From Anastrepha obliqua (lineage: Eukaryota > Arthropoda > Insecta > Diptera > Tephritidae), in NCBI RefSeq assembly GCF_027943255.1, contig NC_072894.1, positions 79,709,601-79,773,600 on the forward strand: a stretch of 64,000 nucleotides of DNA, in the 5' to 3' direction. A program made the translations under genes and the position numbers. Below are positions 33,960-45,960 of this stretch, in pieces; within the stretch, counting starts at the first letter, position 1, and the number at the start of each line of letters is the position of its first letter. The notes under the pieces are model-generated. The model had not been told where the DNA came from, did no database searches, and was given only the letters and a program-made list of their open reading frames with translations.

Positions 33960-34260
33960 TTCCTCTTCTTGAGTAGCGCCATAACCGCTTAAGCGAAATT
34001 GGTCGAGTTCAAAAAAGCGCGCCAGTCGTTCTTTTCTCACGCTAACCGGAGCCAGTTCGGCACATCAAGTTAAGCCAAGTCCTTCTTCCCTAGAACTTTT
34101 CCATGCAGAGGAGACTTTCTGTTCCTCCAGTTGCTAACGCATCGAATACTTTCAGAACTGGAGAAGGGTTCCATGTGTAGAAGTCCACGCGAGTGGACCA
34201 AGTGAGAAAAATCTCTGATAACCATTAACTTGGAAGTGCCCAGGACGATTCTGCTGCATA
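33960..34260 (-). repeat. RTE-clade LINE 3' end (non-coding part)
   Basis: The plus strand reads TTGAGTAGCGCCATAACCGC, TTAAGCGAAATTGG, then GCGCCAGTCGTTC and CGCTAACCGGAGCCAGTTC. The same order occurs at 54490-54600 and, for the first part, at 9216-9270. It is the LINE 3' untranslated region on the minus strand, without coding sequence. Confidence 0.7.
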
Positions 34261-35707
34261 CGATTCAAGCAACTTACAATTTCCGAGCTTCGCCCAAGTA
34301 TCCTCTGTGTAACTTCCAAACATCTGACCGAGAGTGAGCTGATGTTAGAAAACGAAGCAACACAGGATATCTGGTTGTGCGCTGAGTTTGGGAGCCGCCA
34401 CGTAAAAATTCCTCCCTCAATATAATGGCAAACACAGCCTTATATGAAAACTGCCTACTCTGGTGTTGCGTTTTTGTGTTGCTCACATAAAAAATTTCGA
34501 GTATTAGTTATATGGAGAAAATACAGAACAATAAATAAAAATTAATTTTTCAAAAAGTATTAAAATTAAATAAGAAACAAAAAAATTTTCAAAACTTGTC
34601 AAAGAGTCCAAGTGCTATCGCCATTTAACGCAGTGTACTCGTATTCGCTATGGATAATTTTTCAACGGAGTATAAGTATAGAGAAAGCAAAATTTCGTAC
34701 CACACGGCAGGAACATTCATGATATTTCGCACAGTTGCTTATACACATATCTGCGCACATACAGAAATAGCTAAGTTTAGGTTATTTAGAGATTACCGTC
34801 CTCAGGGAGGCTCACATAGTCGTAGATATGCGGATAAGAGTGTGTCGGGTATCACTAAATAAAGGTAAAGAATGCATGAAAAAAGAAAGTGAATGTGAAA
34901 ACGATAGCGAATGGTAATAATTTTTAATTAGCTGCAGGAACTTTGTGTGCCGATTAGAAAGTTATGCGAGCAAACAGTACTCATCCCTGAGCGTGTTTTA
35001 ATAAAGTGAGAGCAAGATATTTGTGTTGACTTCATATGGTGCATCATCCAGTAAAGAGCCATGACAGTAAGGACTCTAAGCAATTCTCAGTCCCACTACA
35101 TACATTTAGATTATACAATCCCCGGTAAATATCACACCAAACACCAGAGCTGCTAGAGAAGCTCGCTCGATTCGTATCTTTGGCAAGAAATCAACTTACC
35201 CCTCAGCGCACAAAACGCAAGTAACTAAGGAGGCTTTTGAATTGGCTTTATTCAAATACATTAACTTAGAGAAGCTTAGCTGGTTTATTGGCCATTCAAT
35301 TTTCCGCAAAGTCATCAGTTAGATAAGAATAAAATCAAAAGCGATTGCAAGATAAGTGTGAAATTCATTGTCTAATTCAAAGCACACTGTCAGCCAGCGA
35401 ACTGCTCACCTTGGCTATCTCTGTTTAGCAGAAGAATAGTTGAAGGTCATTGTGTCAGTCAAAAGCTATTTGGCTTGCTTTTTATGCTGACCCCACTTGA
35501 CTAAAATGCAAGTCGAATATTAAGGAAATATCCAGTCAAAATGTTTCTTTTTTTAATCCGCCCTTCAAACTTGGTACCATCTGTGAAAAAGTTGATTGTG
35601 ACTTGACTTTAAGCCAACGCAGACGCCAATTGATCTGTCCTCAATAAATTACAGGTTTTTAATAATTTAAAGTGTCAATGGCATTCAGTTTCGCCTGCAA
35701 CTGATTA
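34261..35707. other. Gap, nothing recognised
   Basis: No supported ORF, RNA gene or repeat boundary. Confidence 0.4.
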
Positions 35708-36960
35708 CGAGGTGTGTTCAAAAAGTATCGCGAATTTTGAATATTCGCAGGTTCCGTATTTTCGATTTCGATTTTTTGTGGCGATATGTTGGTACTCATG
35801 TCTCTCACTCATGCCGAAATGGCCACGAGTTCGGCCATTTTAAATGTTCAGTTAATTGTTGACAGCTGCTATGCTTGCACGTGTTTCGGCTTGCCTTCGA
35901 ATTTTACCTATTCAAAAAGATGGATCAAGGAAGCTGTATCAAAAGTTGTGTGAAAAACGAAATTAAGTGCGCGGATACATTCCGAATGTTAACTGTGTCA
36001 TACGGAGAAGCTACTTTGGACCAAAGCAACGTTTATCGGTGGCACAAAATGTTCTCAGGCCGAGAAGATGTGAACGACGAAACGCATGCCGGACGCCCGA
36101 GCACTTCAACAACAGACGAAAAAATTGATGAAGTGAAGAAAATGTTATTGGGTAATCGTCGAATCACCGTTAGAGAAGTCGCTGAGGACCTATGTAGACA
36201 TATTGATTGGCTCGTGCCATTCGATTTTTTCCAATGATTTGGGTATGAGACGGGTCGCCGCAAAATTCGTACCAAAACTGCTCAATTTCGACCAAACGCA
36301 GGATCGCATGAACATTACTAATGAGATGTTGAACTCTGTCCCCGACGACCCAAATTTGCTCCAGAGGGTCACTGGTGACGAATCGTGGGTTTATGGTTAT
36401 GACGTAGAAACCAAAACTCAACATCTCAATGGAAGCTGCCGCACGCACCAAGTCCGAAAAAAGCGCGCCAAGTTCGGTCTAATGTAAAAGTTTTGCTTAC
36501 CGTTTTCTTCGATTGCAGGGTCGTTGTGCCACACGGTAAAACGGTCAATAAGGAATATTACCCGCAAGTTATGCGCAATTTTCGCGAAGCAATCCGCCAG
36601 AAACGCCCGGATTTGTGGAAGAACAAAAATTGGCACACATCGTTGCTAGTGCGCGACTTTTTGGCCAAAAACAACACACTAATGATGCCACAGCCACCGT
36701 ATTCGACAGATCTGGACCCCTGTGACTTTTTATTGTTTCCGAAACTGAAGAGGTCCATGAAAGGACGACGCTACGCTACGATTGACGAGATAAAGACGGC
36801 ATCGAAGGAGGAGCTGAACAAGATAAAAAATATGATTTTTGAAGTGCTTCGGAGATTGGAAAAAACGTTGGCACAAGTACATAATATCTCATGGGGATTA
36901 CTTTGAAGGAGACAAAATAGATATTAATGAATAAATAAATAATTTTTGACACTAATCTTT
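35708..36960 (+). pseudogene. Mariner transposon with broken transposase
   Basis: The left end CGAGGTGTGTTCAAAAAGTA (35708) follows a TA and fits a mariner terminal repeat. The inverted partner on the right is not present, so that end is lost or decayed. The transposase begins near 35920 with an N-terminal helix-turn-helix and GRPSTSTTDEKIDEVKKMLL. It shifts frame at about 36200 (SCHSIFSNDLGMRRVAAKFV), keeps the first catalytic Asp in TGDESWVYGYD, and keeps the third in PYSTDLDPCDFLLFPKLKR. The block with the second Asp is deleted: the sequence jumps from LWKNKNW directly to HTSLLVRDFLA. The enzyme is dead. Confidence 0.85.
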
Positions 36961-38360
36961 CGTACATCTAATCTTTTTTGGTTTTCTTTTCAGAATAAGA
37001 AAAATCAACACGATTTTTGATTTACCTCTGGCTGATATTTTGTAAAACAAAAATTTAATGGACTGTAAAACTGCATACTTAGGTTGGCTTTGAATGATCT
37101 ATGATCTATGTTTACTAACTAGACGAATCCATCAACAATATCGTGTAAAACTCATCAGTGGCAGCTTGAAAACCTAGAGCATCAGAGAGTCAATTTCCAG
37201 CATATGTATGCACGGTTTACTGTGTTTGTGAATCTATATATGTATGTGTATATGTATATGTATGTGTACAATTACTTTACATTGTGTCAGCAAACCTACG
37301 CCTAAGAACTACTTTGAATTCAAATTGAATTTGTATTACTGCTGCCAGTACAATTTTTAAATTCCAATTCTCACAAAAGAAAATAAAAAAGAACTAAAAA
37401 GCAAAACCCAAAACCTTTTGCTAGAGCAGAAAAAAGGAGTAAGACAAAAAATAGCAAATGGGCGTAGCATAAATTCTAAAACTCATCTGTCAACGCAAAT
37501 CGACTATCAGCTCTCTATTCCAGTCACTGTGATGCTAAAATAATGGCGTCGGCTTGGGGCCAAATAGTGGAAGTGAAATGACACGAATTGGACAGGGTGA
37601 TGGGTAGTCGAGCGACATTTTGATTTAAAAAAGCTTAGCAGGACTCTGTTGTACTTTTCCTTTATTTTTCGGTTTTTTTTAGCTGCGCGTTGATAGTACT
37701 GGGAAATATTTAGTAGGTTGTGCACTACAGTGTGTAGGCTGTTATAGTTTAGCTGCAATAAAATGTTGGGAATATTATCCATGAACAACAGCTCTGCGCT
37801 CACTAAGCAAAACGGGTACGACGAGCGTAACCTCCAGTTACCAGCCTACAGTTTTTAAGAACAGATTACTGTTATATATACATACATACTTACAAGTATT
37901 TACAATGCATGTTTTTTTTTATATTTTATGAATGCATTAAAAGGAAGGAAAGTAGTAGATAGCTCAACACACGGGTTTATTTTAACAACTTTAGTAGAAA
38001 AGAGTATACAAAAATCGATTTTTTTTATAAATAAAATATTATTTTTGAAGTGAAACTTCTTAGGCATCGATGGATGAGCGAGAATGAAGAGTAAAATTTT
38101 AAGGTCATGCAACGTTTTGGGCATTTTCGTTCCGCGAGAGAGAAAAACGATATAACGTAGAGGAAAAGGAGAGAGAGAGCTATACCTTATATATATCTTA
38201 TACACTTTAGGCTATTTTTCCTGAGTTTTTCCTTATGGTTGCTAATTTCTAACTTTTAGACGAAAAGCGTTATCTGCCTATAACTACTTACCCACTAATC
38301 TATAAGCTCATTTTTGTTATAAACAGTGGCGCAAAATTAATCCCCTTAGCGGAAGATAGC
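36961..38360. other. Gap, nothing recognised
   Basis: AT-rich, with a TATG-type simple run at 37234-37268. No ORF or RNA gene recognised. Confidence 0.4.
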
Positions 38361-38586
38361 TGCCGCCGTAGCCGAGTCGGTTGGTGCACGACTACCATTT
38401 CCACTAACAAATCTCCGACTGTTTTTCTGCCATGAAAAAGCTTCCAATAAGAACCATTTGCGGCTCGGAGGCAGCGTAAAACTGTACGTCCCTTCATTTG
38501 TGGAAAAATCACACCCCACAAATAGCAAGAGGAAGTCGGCCAAACAGTCAATAAAAGGTGTAAGCGCTAATTATAAATATCTATAT
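38361..38586 (+). repeat. SINE, plus-strand copy lacking the B box
   Basis: Begins TGCCGCCGTAGCCGAGTCGG (A-box-like tRNA head), skips the B-box segment, and continues with CCATGAAAAAGCTTCC, CGGCTCGGAGGCAG and CTCGGCCAA-like body sequence, ending GCGCTAATTATAAATATC. Compared with 55541 there is a deletion of about 100 bp across the B box. Confidence 0.8.
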
Positions 38587-38820
38587 CAATCATATTTGAT
38601 ACTTCTGAACTAAACAGCTGCAATATATCGTACAAATAGTCAAGCAATGGAGCGCGTAAAGGTCTAAATGAAGAATTCCATTCCTCAAAAAGGTTGTTTT
38701 TATTTAGTAAAAAAAGATATTGAAAACAGAATTGGATGATTAGTTTTGCTTCACAACATTCATACACCTATTTTGCGCTTTTTTCTTCTATTTTCTGCGT
38801 GAAGTACAAGAGGATTTTAT

Positions 38821-39800
38821 TCATAGCGCGCTGCGGTAGCGCGTTACCCTTAGGTGGCCTTCTGAAATCAAGCTAAGCCTGCTTATTTCAATATCTGCCC
38901 GTCGCTGGACTACCACCAGGTCGTGTGCCGCATTCCATATTTCCTTTGAGCGTAGCGTATGTTGCATGAAGAAGAATTTCCAAAGACCCTGTAGAAAATT
39001 TCTTTTGCAAAACGAATGAAGGATGTATGGTGAACATCTTCTATAATATTTTCGTCTCAGTAAAGATTGTAGCCATACTTTGCAACAGCCGTGCCCACTC
39101 AAGGGCTGGGTCAGATAAAAGCTTACTTCTCCGTGTGGCCTCATTAGCCAAAGCTTTAGATTGGGGATGCATTTGCGCTTCAAACGGCCTTTTGTACAAT
39201 AGAATTATTCTACCTTGTCTGCCACTCATCGATGTAGTTTTCTCTTAACTGCTTATGAGCTCACAGGCCTCTGAGTTCTCGTTATTTGGGCAGCTTCTAC
39301 TGCAGGGCCACTGCGGGTACATGATAGATATTACTAGGGCGCTGCATCAACGCAAGTCTTTTTAAAAGCACTAATTACGCGTAATGCGTCTAATCTATAG
39401 ATAGACTGTGGCTCTCAAAGATAGGATGCATAATGCGTTTGTTCGCCTGAATAGGTTCACCGTACTAAATTCGACTTTCCACGATATTAGCCAGGAGGTG
39501 GTGGCGATTTTGTTCTGGAAAATACGTAGAAAATTTTATTCCCCAACAACCGCCCGAGTACCGAACCTTGTGGAAGGTTGCCATAATTTCAACTTTATTG
39601 CGGCTTTTAATCTACAGTACGACAGAATTCAACTATCCAACTAACTTCGTATTATTCTTCTCAGATAAGTGGAGACCTCAATTCGGTCCAGCCCGTCTAA
39701 AATGTTCACCAAGTTTGCAGAATTAACTGCATTTCTGATGTCTAGGGTAATAACAAGAATTGGTGACATTTCTGGTCCACAGAAGAATTTGTGAAAATTG
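38821..39800 (-). pseudogene. R1-clade LINE remnant
   Basis: Minus-strand frames follow LINE order. At 39800-39665 RT reads VITLDIRNAVNSANLVNILD and LDRIEVSTYL. At about 39650-39540 are YLDSRILSYC-like and LPQGSVLG-like pieces across frame changes. At 39183-39060 the C-terminal block reads PHGEVSFYLTQPLSGHGC, where the other R1-like copy (42726) has THGNVTF..TQFLTGH. It is highly decayed with several frameshifts; the endpoints are approximate. Confidence 0.6.
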
Positions 39801-39880
39801 AAAATTCGGCACTGATATTCTTACATTTACAGAAATAATCTCGAAAGTGTAGCTACATAATTAGCGCTTCAACGCTATTT

Positions 39881-40473
39881 TTGGACCGAAGCAACCGGTG
39901 TAAAACTGTTTTTGCTTTTGATGCCACTAGCAGGTTCTTCAACAACGTATTCACTGTTTCGAAATCAATAATGACTATACCTGCGGCATCACCAGCTGAT
40001 TTCCCTAGCAGCTTTTTCACTTCCACCATTCCATTAGTTGCTTATCAGAGTTCAGTTTCGCCACCAGCTCCTCCACAAACATCATCCCCATCAATTGCCA
40101 CCAGTATTTTCGCCAACCGCTGCTTTGCCACCTGCCAACTCCATTTCAACTCTGCAAATTCCGCACAAATCAGGAACACTCGGGGCAGAAAAAAAACCAA
40201 CGGACAAATTCATCGGCAGCTTGCCTATTGAAATACTAACAAAGCAGAGCAGAAACTAAACTGATGAAGCTTGAATTTGAGAAAAGTAAATTTGAAAAGC
40301 AGTTGAAAATTGGAAAACCAGAAATTCAATTTAAAATGCGAGAATTGGAACCAAAGGGAAAACAAAAAAAAAAGGAAATAGAAAAAGGTGAAAAAACTCT
40401 TACGCTGGAATTAGAGCTAAAATATATTAGGTATAGCAAATTTCATGAATTTGATAAAAAACAACCCAAATAA
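39881..40473 (+). other. Unrecognised ORF pair (Ser/Pro-rich, then Lys/Glu-rich)
   Basis: ORF 39881-40231 (116 residues) is rich in Ser, Pro and Ala, and ORF 40264-40473 (69 residues) is very rich in Lys and Glu (KLEFEKSKFEKQLKIGK). The second looks like a charged coiled coil of the kind seen in some retroelement Gag proteins. I cannot name either, and both may be remnants of one older reading frame. Confidence 0.3.
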
Positions 40474-41000
40474 AATTACTATTCGATTTTTAAATATTTT
40501 CGGTTTTTTTCGCTTCGTTAATTGATTTGTAAAATAAAAAACATAGTTATCTTTAGGAATATGAAATAAGAGATACACTTAATCTCTATTGCCTATAAAT
40601 AACATTGCATGCTTGTTTGTATGCATGCTGCCCAGGGACTTCGAAGTAATTTTGCCTATTTTCACATTTTTCAACACAATAATTGAAGCTAAAAAAGGAG
40701 TGTTTAGATCGCATTTTGCAACTCTATCGCTTCCAAGAAAGAAAAGAACGCCGTGAATATAGTGGCTTTGAAAATTCCGCAAAAAAAATATTAATTTTTT
40801 CCATTTTAAATTTAATGGTAATTTTCGAAGCTCTGGCGGGATGGGTAAATATTATATAAAATGAAGTACCTCACCAATTCGATTCTAGCAAATGGCTTTG
40901 TATGGGCTTATAACATTTATTATAAGCGATATATTGAATAAAATGTGTAGTTGTTGTTGTTGTAGCAGCATAAATATTCCCCATACATTCCACATTTGTA
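40474..41000. other. Gap, nothing recognised
   Basis: AT-rich; a short GTTGTTGTTGTTGTAG run at about 40950-40968 precedes the dispersed repeat. Confidence 0.4.
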
Positions 41001-41095
41001 CATACGGAGCATGCTGCTGAAGTGTCAGTCCTTGACCGAATATAAATCCGAATCGTTCCGCTTACATAGAACCGACTGCCATGGGAACGCAGTCG
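41001..41095 (+). repeat. Dispersed repeat, copy 1
   Basis: From GCATGCTGCTGAAGTGTCAG to ATAGAACCGACTGCCATGGG. The same order of blocks (GAAGTGTCAGTC, ATAAATC, AGAACCGAC) occurs at 52675-52765 in the same orientation. I do not know the family. Confidence 0.6.
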
Positions 41096-41279
41096 ACACC
41101 ATCAGCTATAATGGCTTCTCATCCTCGAGTCATACTTGGTGTTACTTTCTCCGCAAGTTGTGAAAGTAATCGGCTCCAAATTTGCCTTGATAACTGTTTG
41201 ACAGTTCGTATTTATATTCCATTGGGGTTGTTACTAGCTAATACAATACTTGAAAATTTTAAACCGGATTGGTAATAGG

Positions 41280-41799
41280 CGCCTGTGAAGGTCAATCTAA
41301 CATTTTAATCATATTTGCTGTTCTCACTCTACACACCTTCGGCTTCGACGGAAATCGTAGCCTTCTTGTAAAGGTTTGTTAGTACTTCCAAACATCTTCG
41401 CAGCTGACGGCAATAATGTTTTTTGGTAAATTTTATAAATATAAATTTTCTTTTGCCCATCAAGCGTTTTCTCACTATGCTCCGGTACTTGAAAACCTCT
41501 CCACATAAACATCTACAAATCATGTCTTTGGATACATTACCACCACTTTTCTTAAAAGTGCTTCACATTCACGCAACAATAAGTTCAGCTTTGTTAAAAA
41601 CATATCAATAATCTTCTGATCCTGCTTTGGATAGGCATTTTTTGACCACGTCCGGGAAATTTCTCAACGTTTATAACTTCAGTACACTGTTGCACCCATT
41701 TATTTAGGAACGTCTTCGACTTCTTAAAATACTTTACCGCAGATGCAAGCAGCTTTTAATTGTTTTTCATATACGGAACCCATTTCGCAAAAACAAAAT
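41280..41799. other. Gap, nothing recognised
   Basis: AT-rich DNA without supported features. Confidence 0.4.
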
Positions 41800-42012
41800 A
41801 TATAATATATATAATATAATTGGCGCGTACACCCTTTTTGGGTGTTTGGACGAGCTCCTCTTCGTATTTGTGGTGTGCGTCTTGATGTTGTAATACACTC
41901 GGAGGTTTGCCAATGTTTTTCTTAATTTGGGGTTTCGCCGAGATTCGAACCTACATTCTCTCTGTGAATTCCGAATGGTAGTCACGCACCAACCCATTCG
42001 GCTACGGCGGCC
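41800..42012 (-). repeat. SINE, minus-strand copy with intact B box
   Basis: The minus strand starts GGGGCCGCCGTAGCCGAATG (A-box region), contains the B box GGTTCGAATC (plus-strand 41942-41951), and ends GTGTACGCGCCAATTATATT. The body lacks about 90 bp relative to 55541. Possible target duplication AAAACAAnA on both sides (near 41790 and 42013). Confidence 0.85.
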
Positions 42013-42725
42013 CCAAAACAACATACGCGCATTAAGTGGCACAAACATTAATCTGTCATAGGTAGCCTTGATAGTAAGTGTTTAGACGATATGGCTTGTA
42101 GTATTACCGAACATGGGAAGGTTCTGTTACTTTCTTTGGAAGGTTATCTTCCTTCAAAAATTAATAACCTTGAAAAGAAGAGTTTATCGAAATACAAACT
42201 GAAGATTTCATTTTTTTTGTGCACACCCGTAGGACCAAGTGATCAAAACACTCCTTTTCAAGATGAAATTGTTCTACGAAGCAGATTTCAACCTCACATA
42301 GATTAAGGGTAGTAATTTGTTTTTGAAAAGTTTCGGATTTTGAGATTTCCTAATCACCAAAGGTGTTAACTTCGTTTTCCCCGAAACGTTGGCGCTAAAA
42401 ATATTAAGCTTTCGTTAGCGTACTTTCTTTCCACCGAAAATGGTTCTTCAAGAAGAACGTATGTTTTTCTTTCCCGCTTTACTTCTTACTACGTTCTCTA
42501 GCTTATTTATAAAAAACTTCACGCCATCTGCATTAAATGACAGTTTTTCACCATAATTCTTAAGAATATGTATTCCGAAGCGTGTTTTGAATTTAGTCAT
42601 CCGAATTTATTTCCTTTCTCGATTTTAGTTTCTTAATATCTCGATTTTAAATTTAATTTCTTTTATACTCGCAGTATAAATCAATGAATTTGGAACATCA
42701 TATTTCGCGAATACGGACTTAAGTA
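42013..42725. other. Gap, nothing recognised
   Basis: Short ORF 42091-42306 has no recognisable motif. Confidence 0.4.
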
Positions 42726-44234
42726 AAAGTCCCTACAGATCGTTCAGTATGCTGGACAACGCTTGCAAAGTGCTAGAAGCAATAATCTGTAACCGACTAG
42801 AGCAGTACTCAGAAGGTACAGGTCTGTCAGCTCGCCAATACGGTTTCAGAAAGCATCGCAGTCCAGTAGATGCAATAATAGAAGTATGCGAAATAGCAAA
42901 AACTGCTATCTCTGGTAGAATATGACTAGGAGAAACCAAAAAATATTGTGCAATCGTGACCCTGGACGTTAAAAACGCGTTCAATACGGCCAAATGGGAC
43001 CAAATACTGATGGCACTTCGGAGTATGAATGTGCCGAATTATCTGATAAAGCTTATTGCTTCATACTTTGATAACAGAATCCTATGGTATGATACAGACG
43101 TAGGCTCCAAAAGCTATAAGGTAACTGGAGGAGTTCCTCAAGGCCCTGTACTAGGCCCGGCTCCGCGTTGAACAGCACTAACAAACCAGCATTGTTGGGT
43201 ATGCAGATAACCTAGCTGTGGTAGTCGTAGGGGAAAGGCTAAAAGAGGTCTCACGAAGGGTAGGACACCATCAATAAAATTAAGCAATGGTTACAATCGG
43301 CTGGGCTAAGCCTAGCAGACCCTAAGTTCTAGACGAAAAGTTGAAAACCTTCAAATAAAGGTGGGTGGTCACAATATAACTTCAACAGGTACTATAAAAT
43401 ATTTAGGGGTAATGATCAACAGAAGGCTCAATTTTAAAAAGCATCTGGAATATGCAAGCTCCAAAGCTACAAAATTCTGCGCGGCTTTAACGCGACTGAT
43501 GCCCAATGTGCGTGGACCAAGACAACAAATGAGAGCATTGTTAGCAAGCGTCTGCAACGCGGTCCTGTCTTACGCTGTGGAAGTGTGGGGCGACGTAGTG
43601 AAATATCCCAGCTACTTGAGACAGGCTAAACGGGTGGACAGATTATGCAATGTCAGAATCATTAGAGGCTATAGGACCATATCTGACGAAACAGTAGGGG
43701 TAATAGCAGGCAGAATCCCCCTCGATATAGGTAAAGGTAAAATGCAAGAAACAAAAATACCAGCATGCAAAAAACGCGTGGGTATCTGGTGACAAAGCCT
43801 CCCTGAGGGACTGTAGGGCGTCCGATGATACCGCTCTGCAAAACTGGGAGACCAAATGGACCGATAGTGGGAAGGGAAGAACCACTTTGACTATGATCCC
43901 CGACACACAGAAATGGATCCGGAGAACACATGGAAACGTTACCTTCATGCCGACACAGTTTTTAACTGGACGTACTGTTTCAGGCAGTATTTGTACAAAT
44001 ACAAGCACACAGACTTCCAATTCTGCCTATACTGCCAAGAAAAACATGAAACGCCTGAGCATGCCCTGTGAAAGTGCTCTAGATTTGATGGAGAACGGAG
44101 CATGTGGCGCTCAAATATTGGCGAGAGCATGACAGCTGCTAGCCTAGTACAATATATGCTAGAATCTGAAGAACCGTGGGACTATACATATCTTTAGAAC
44201 ATTCCACCTCCACGGTCCGCATAAAAAAAAAAAA
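42726..44234 (+). pseudogene. R1-clade LINE, 5'-truncated with A tail
   Basis: The plus strand starts within RT: CKVLEAIICNRLEQYSEG and ARQYGFRKHRSPVDAI, then VTLDVKNAFNTAKWDQI (RT Asp strand), VTGGVPQGPVLGPA, and GYADNLAVVVVG, where the catalytic YADD is changed to YADN. At 43361-43792 are YLGVMINRRLNFKKHL, LLASVCNAVLSYAVEVWGD and RIIRGYRTISDETV. The C-terminal zinc region, shifted in frame, reads CLYCQEKHETPEHALWKC, near 44020-44075. The tail is a run of A at 44222-44233. Frameshifts and the altered catalytic Asp show it is inactive. Confidence 0.8.
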
Positions 44235-45599
44235 GGCCCCCTAAAGTGGGGTCATCCAAAATATTCACTATGGTTTCCAATAATAAATGCTTCCGATTTG
44301 TCGCTGCAGCTACTTGACCACATGAAATGGAACCAACCGCACCAAAAAATACGTTAAAGCTTTCTAAGTCAGTGGTAACTTGGAAGGACTATTATCATCA
44401 TTACTGCAAGCTCAACAACCCGGTCCGGGTCTTGGCTTGCTGTAACATTTGTCTCCAGATCGATTTATCCCTCGCTTCAGACTTCCAACAACGTATACCA
44501 AATACCTCTGCGCCCCGATCAACACCATCCAACCATAGCTCAACGTTCCCATATACGCTATCCAACCATTGGATTTTTGGGCTTCTTTTGCCCCTCTATC
44601 TTCTGCACGTATGCAGTAGGGTACGTCACGCAATGTCACACAACAATATTATAGTGAAAAATATAGAGAATCCTAGAGAATATAATCTTATCTAGAATAT
44701 TTGTTTTTATCTAATACTTGTATGTTTTTTTTTTTCTTTTTTATTTTTTAATAATTTAAAATAACATAAATGGGCCTCTTTTGTGTGCAGAATTGCCATT
44801 AGTACTCTTCAGTTGCGGAAACAAAGTTGGTTATATTTTTGAAGAACAAATTGGCACACCCTAATGTATTTATGTGAACACACTTCATGTGCAATGTGTA
44901 ATTACTGCCACTATAAAGGGCTTATGATTACGACAGTTGTGCGAATATAGGATTTTCAAACAATATAACAGTGCATATGACCAACAACGTGGAATGACGA
45001 AAGCAACGCGAGATTATCAAACATACACAGATGCACAAATACTCGTACATAGTAATTTGTAAATGCTAATACCAGAGGGAAACCCACTACTAAGAACTGA
45101 TACCCGCCTAGAGAATTTAAAAACATTTTTTGTTCGCTTTACTTCTGTTTTTATTATTAAATTTTAATAGGAAATTCCTTTGAAGGATTAATTTTCGCTA
45201 TCACACATTCAGGCTCATAGTTCACTGTGACACCGTGTGGGAACTTGCCCTGAACTCTCGCAAAACGGATGTGAACTGCTCAAAAGCTTTAAAAGATTCC
45301 TGGTTTCCAAAGTGCTGAGACTTTCCAACTCATTAAGGAATTTTCTCCCTAAAGTGGGGAATCTTCGTCGGATAGAAAAGGACAATGGCACAGAATGCCA
45401 TTTGGACAGTACCCCACTAAGATAGAAATTATGCTAAGATTTGACCATTGACACTTGACCACAAGGTGGTCAGATTGCAGTTGGGTTCGTTACGCCATCT
45501 TTCGTTTGCTATTCTTACAAATTTTTGAAAAACAAACAGCTTGTACGAATATACTTATGTCATTTCATTTCAAGTTAGGAAATTTGGTGCTACTTTAGA
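44235..45599. other. Gap, nothing recognised
   Basis: Small ORFs only. 45237-45425 is an uninterrupted 62-codon frame with no recognisable motif. Confidence 0.4.
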
Positions 45600-45960
45600 G
45601 TATCGCTTGAACTACTCTCTATAAGCAATGACGAGCAACCCATGTTACATTTGGGTAAAATTACTGAAATGTAGATGATTCTCGTTAAGAGCCCCGGTGA
45701 TTCAGAGATACTTCTAACTAGTTTGAAGAATTTTATCGACTACCTTGTGAGGGATTTTATCGCCACCAGACTGTCAGTGAAAATGTAGATGTCATATCCA
45801 GGTATCCCAACACACAGTCCCGGTGTCACGGCCTTATTATTATTAGTGACACTTACAACAATATCAGAAATTTGTTTCATTCATTCAGGTTTTCCCTGCA
45901 GGGTGTACGAGCACATGCGTGCTTTTCATACGTAACTATTAAGCCTCCAAGAAACTGCCT
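45600..45960 (-). pseudogene. Possible LINE RNase H fragment
   Basis: A minus-strand frame reads VGIPGYDIYIFTDSLVAIKSL before a stop, at about 45820-45750. 'I(F/Y)(T/S)DSxxAIKxL' is the third Asp strand of LINE RNase H domains. Nothing else conserved is visible, so the assignment rests on one motif. Confidence 0.4.
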
